Program-made: the position numbers and the translations under genes | Notes under the pieces: model-generated | Databases searched by the model: none | Told to the model about the DNA's origin: nothing | What the model saw: only the letters and a program-made list of their open reading frames with translations | Assembly (NCBI GenBank): GCA_934358955.1 | Contig: CAKRLC010000032.1 | Coordinates: 1 to 24,460, forward strand | Reading direction: 5' to 3' | Length of the DNA stretch: 24,460 nt | Source of the DNA: an uncultured Roseburia sp. | GTDB lineage: Bacteria > Bacillota > Clostridia > Lachnospirales > Lachnospiraceae | Part shown: positions 23,199 through 24,460 of the stretch, in pieces | How positions within the stretch are numbered: position 1 is the stretch's first letter | Layout: each line of letters opens with the position of its first letter

Positions 23199-24302
23199 TT
23201 ACCGATATTGCATATCCACTTCAATATGATTTCCACATACTGTCACTTCTGCCATACTTCCACATACAAGCGGCATCATCGGTGGTTTGTGTCCGATATC
23301 CGTATCCATAATGATCGGTACGTTAAACTCTTTTAAAATATCAACAACTGCATGATAATGGTCTAATCCCATAAACTCATCTCCAATACATCCAGGACGG
23401 CCAATCAAAAATCCCTTTGTATATTTCAGCCAGCCTGCATGCTTGAGCTGCCACATAGCCCGGCGGATCCCCATTGTGTTAAAATCACAACATTCCAGAA
23501 ACCAGATGATTCCATCCTCTTTGTATTTTTCATTAAACTCTTCCACATGATCAAATTCTGTTCCAAGCAGTGTTACAAGGCAATCCACACATCCACCAAG
23601 CAAACGGCCTGTCATGTGGATGGTTGCTTCTGAATTTTCACTTCCTTTGTAAATCTCTGTTTCTCCTGCTTTCCACGCAGTTATCACTGTCTTTTCACTC
23701 TCAGATTGTCCCGGATAAATTACAAGTTCTGTCGGTTCCGTGACATGATAAGGCACAAGCGGGTTTCCCTCTCCCTTCAGGTCTTCTTTTTCCCAAAGCT
23801 GATAGCCTGCTGCCTTCTGTTTCGTTCCGGTCAGAACATCCATTGCATCGCGAAGACTCTCATGCCATGGTTCCATTCCAAAGGCACCTGCACATGGTCC
23901 GTAAATTCCTGCAACATCACAGATTGTGCTTAGCAGAAAAATAAAATTCGTATTATCCGAATAACCCATATACCATTTAGGTTCTGCTTCTTTTATCTTT
24001 TCAAAATCCACATAACCGATCGTCTCACACATCATCTCGCCGCCTCCGCAGGAGATCAGTGCCTCATTATCCACACTGCAATAATAATCGGTCAGCTCTT
24101 TTCCACATTCCTGCGGTGTATTACTGATCCCAATTCCTTTATCCTCGTAACAGTTCGGTCCAAGATCTAATTTATAACCCATCTCTTTCCATTTCTTCTG
24201 TGCATTCTGAAATGCTGTATGATAAGGCTCTATCGCACACCCAAAGGATGGGGCAACAAATCCTATCGTTCCGTTTTCCGGTAAAAATTTTGGATATCTC
24301 AT
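23199..24302 (-). CDS. S66-family peptidase (MccF / LD-carboxypeptidase-like)
   Basis: The protein has 367 aa. The Ser-Glu-His triad of family S66 is visible: Ser115 in GYSDNTN, Glu270 in FLECCD and His338 in DIGHKPP. The N-terminal GTIGFVAPSFG and the NEALISCGGGE segment are typical. The length and extra central segment are closer to MccF-like proteins, which cleave microcin C7-type amide bonds and give self-immunity, than to the roughly 300-aa LdcA peptidoglycan recycling enzymes. The start ATG (24300-24302) has AGGAGA 8 nt upstream. It has its own promoter. Substrate is open: a muropeptide, an aminoacyl-nucleotide or another peptide. Confidence 0.9.
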   Translation of the reverse strand: MRYPKFLPENGTIGFVAPSFGCAIEPYHTAFQNAQKKWKEMGYKLDLGPNCYEDKGIGISNTPQECGKELTDYYCSVDNEALISCGGGEMMCETIGYVDFEKIKEAEPKWYMGYSDNTNFIFLLSTICDVAGIYGPCAGAFGMEPWHESLRDAMDVLTGTKQKAAGYQLWEKEDLKGEGNPLVPYHVTEPTELVIYPGQSESEKTVITAWKAGETEIYKGSENSEATIHMTGRLLGGCVDCLVTLLGTEFDHVEEFNEKYKEDGIIWFLECCDFNTMGIRRAMWQLKHAGWLKYTKGFLIGRPGCIGDEFMGLDHYHAVVDILKEFNVPIIMDTDIGHKPPMMPLVCGSMAEVTVCGNHIEVDMQYR

Positions 24303-24333
24303 CTGTTTTTTCTCCTAACATTATCATATTCCT

Positions 24334-24362
24334 ATTATCACACTTTTTCCCGGAAATGTAAA
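24334..24362 (-). promoter_or_regulatory. Promoter of the S66 peptidase gene
   Basis: The minus strand has TTTACA (24357-24362), a 17-nt spacer and GATAAT (24334-24339) with an extended TGT ahead of it. The spacer holds the odd palindrome TTTCCGGGAAA, a possible operator. Confidence 0.7.
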
Positions 24363-24376
24363 TTTTTAACTTTCAT

Positions 24377-24460
24377 GATTCGAGTGTCAAAAGGTCTGCA
24401 TTTAAGTTTATGATGTCAGATTGCACAAAAAAATATTGCAAGTTTCATTGTGCAAAACAT
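24377..24460 (+). repeat. Dispersed hairpin repeat, copy C (cut by window edge)
   Basis: Starts GATTCGAGTGTCAAAAGGTC. 24393-24460 matches the reverse complement of 2372-2439 at 66 of 68 bases, and 24377-24429 matches copy B at 45 of 53. TTGCACAA (24421-24428) and TTGTGCAA (24448-24455) form the hairpin arms. Identity with copy A runs to the last base, so the repeat continues beyond the window. Confidence 0.82.

Overview
The window reads as chromosomal DNA of a low-to-mid GC, Gram-positive anaerobic Firmicute, most likely a gut Lachnospiraceae (Clostridia). This is an inference from the gene content (ATP-dependent PEP carboxykinase, group-II ECF transporter, PadR-controlled HAAS protein, LTA-synthase-family protein), the strong AGGAGG-type ribosome binding sites and consensus TTGACA/TATAAT promoters. 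No rRNA, tRNA, CRISPR array, transposase or phage gene is visible. Twenty protein genes are supported; most of the window is on the minus strand.

Layout: (1) 1-405, the 3' end of pckA and its bidirectional terminator. (2) 504-2301, a PadR-type repressor and, 3 bp after it, a HAAS domain fused to a divergent SEDS (FtsW/RodA-like) membrane protein. Both are read from a near-perfect promoter with a palindrome at the expected start site. (3) 2317-2503, a dispersed repeat and a strong terminator. (4) 2542-6416, a D-glucarate unit: CitMHS-family permease plus glucarate dehydratase, divergent from a LysR regulator, with an 11-bp-arm inverted repeat between the two promoters. (5) 6496-9128, two MATE exporters that converge with overlapping stop codons. 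(6) 9173-12546, an ECF vitamin/metabolite transporter: T component, fused double ATPase, and a UPF0397-type S component with its own promoter and terminator. (7) 12573-14753, ThrH-type phosphoserine phosphatase/homoserine phosphotransferase divergent from a class-3 aldehyde dehydrogenase. (8) 14765-14880, a hairpin repeat between convergent genes. (9) 14882-20293, an envelope-flavoured minus-strand block: phosphoglycolate-phosphatase-like HAD, LTA-synthase-family sulfatase-fold enzyme, a repeat with a 46-nt perfect palindrome, a YbhN/MprF-type flippase lacking a normal start codon, and a radical SAM/SPASM enzyme directly upstream of it. (10) 20506-24362, a zinc-dependent phospholipase C-like protein convergent with a patatin, then an NfeD-like protein and an MccF/LdcA-like S66 peptidase. 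(11) 24377-24460, another copy of the dispersed repeat, cut by the window edge.

The best candidates for something undescribed are three. First, the radical SAM/SPASM-flippase pair, whose reading frames are the same frame interrupted by one TAA, with an AUU codon as the only sensible start of the flippase. Second, the PadR-controlled HAAS-SEDS fusion, which lacks the Asp normally needed for glycan polymerisation. Third, a family of hairpin-forming repeats placed at gene ends (2317, 14765, 24377, with a related composite element at 17676).
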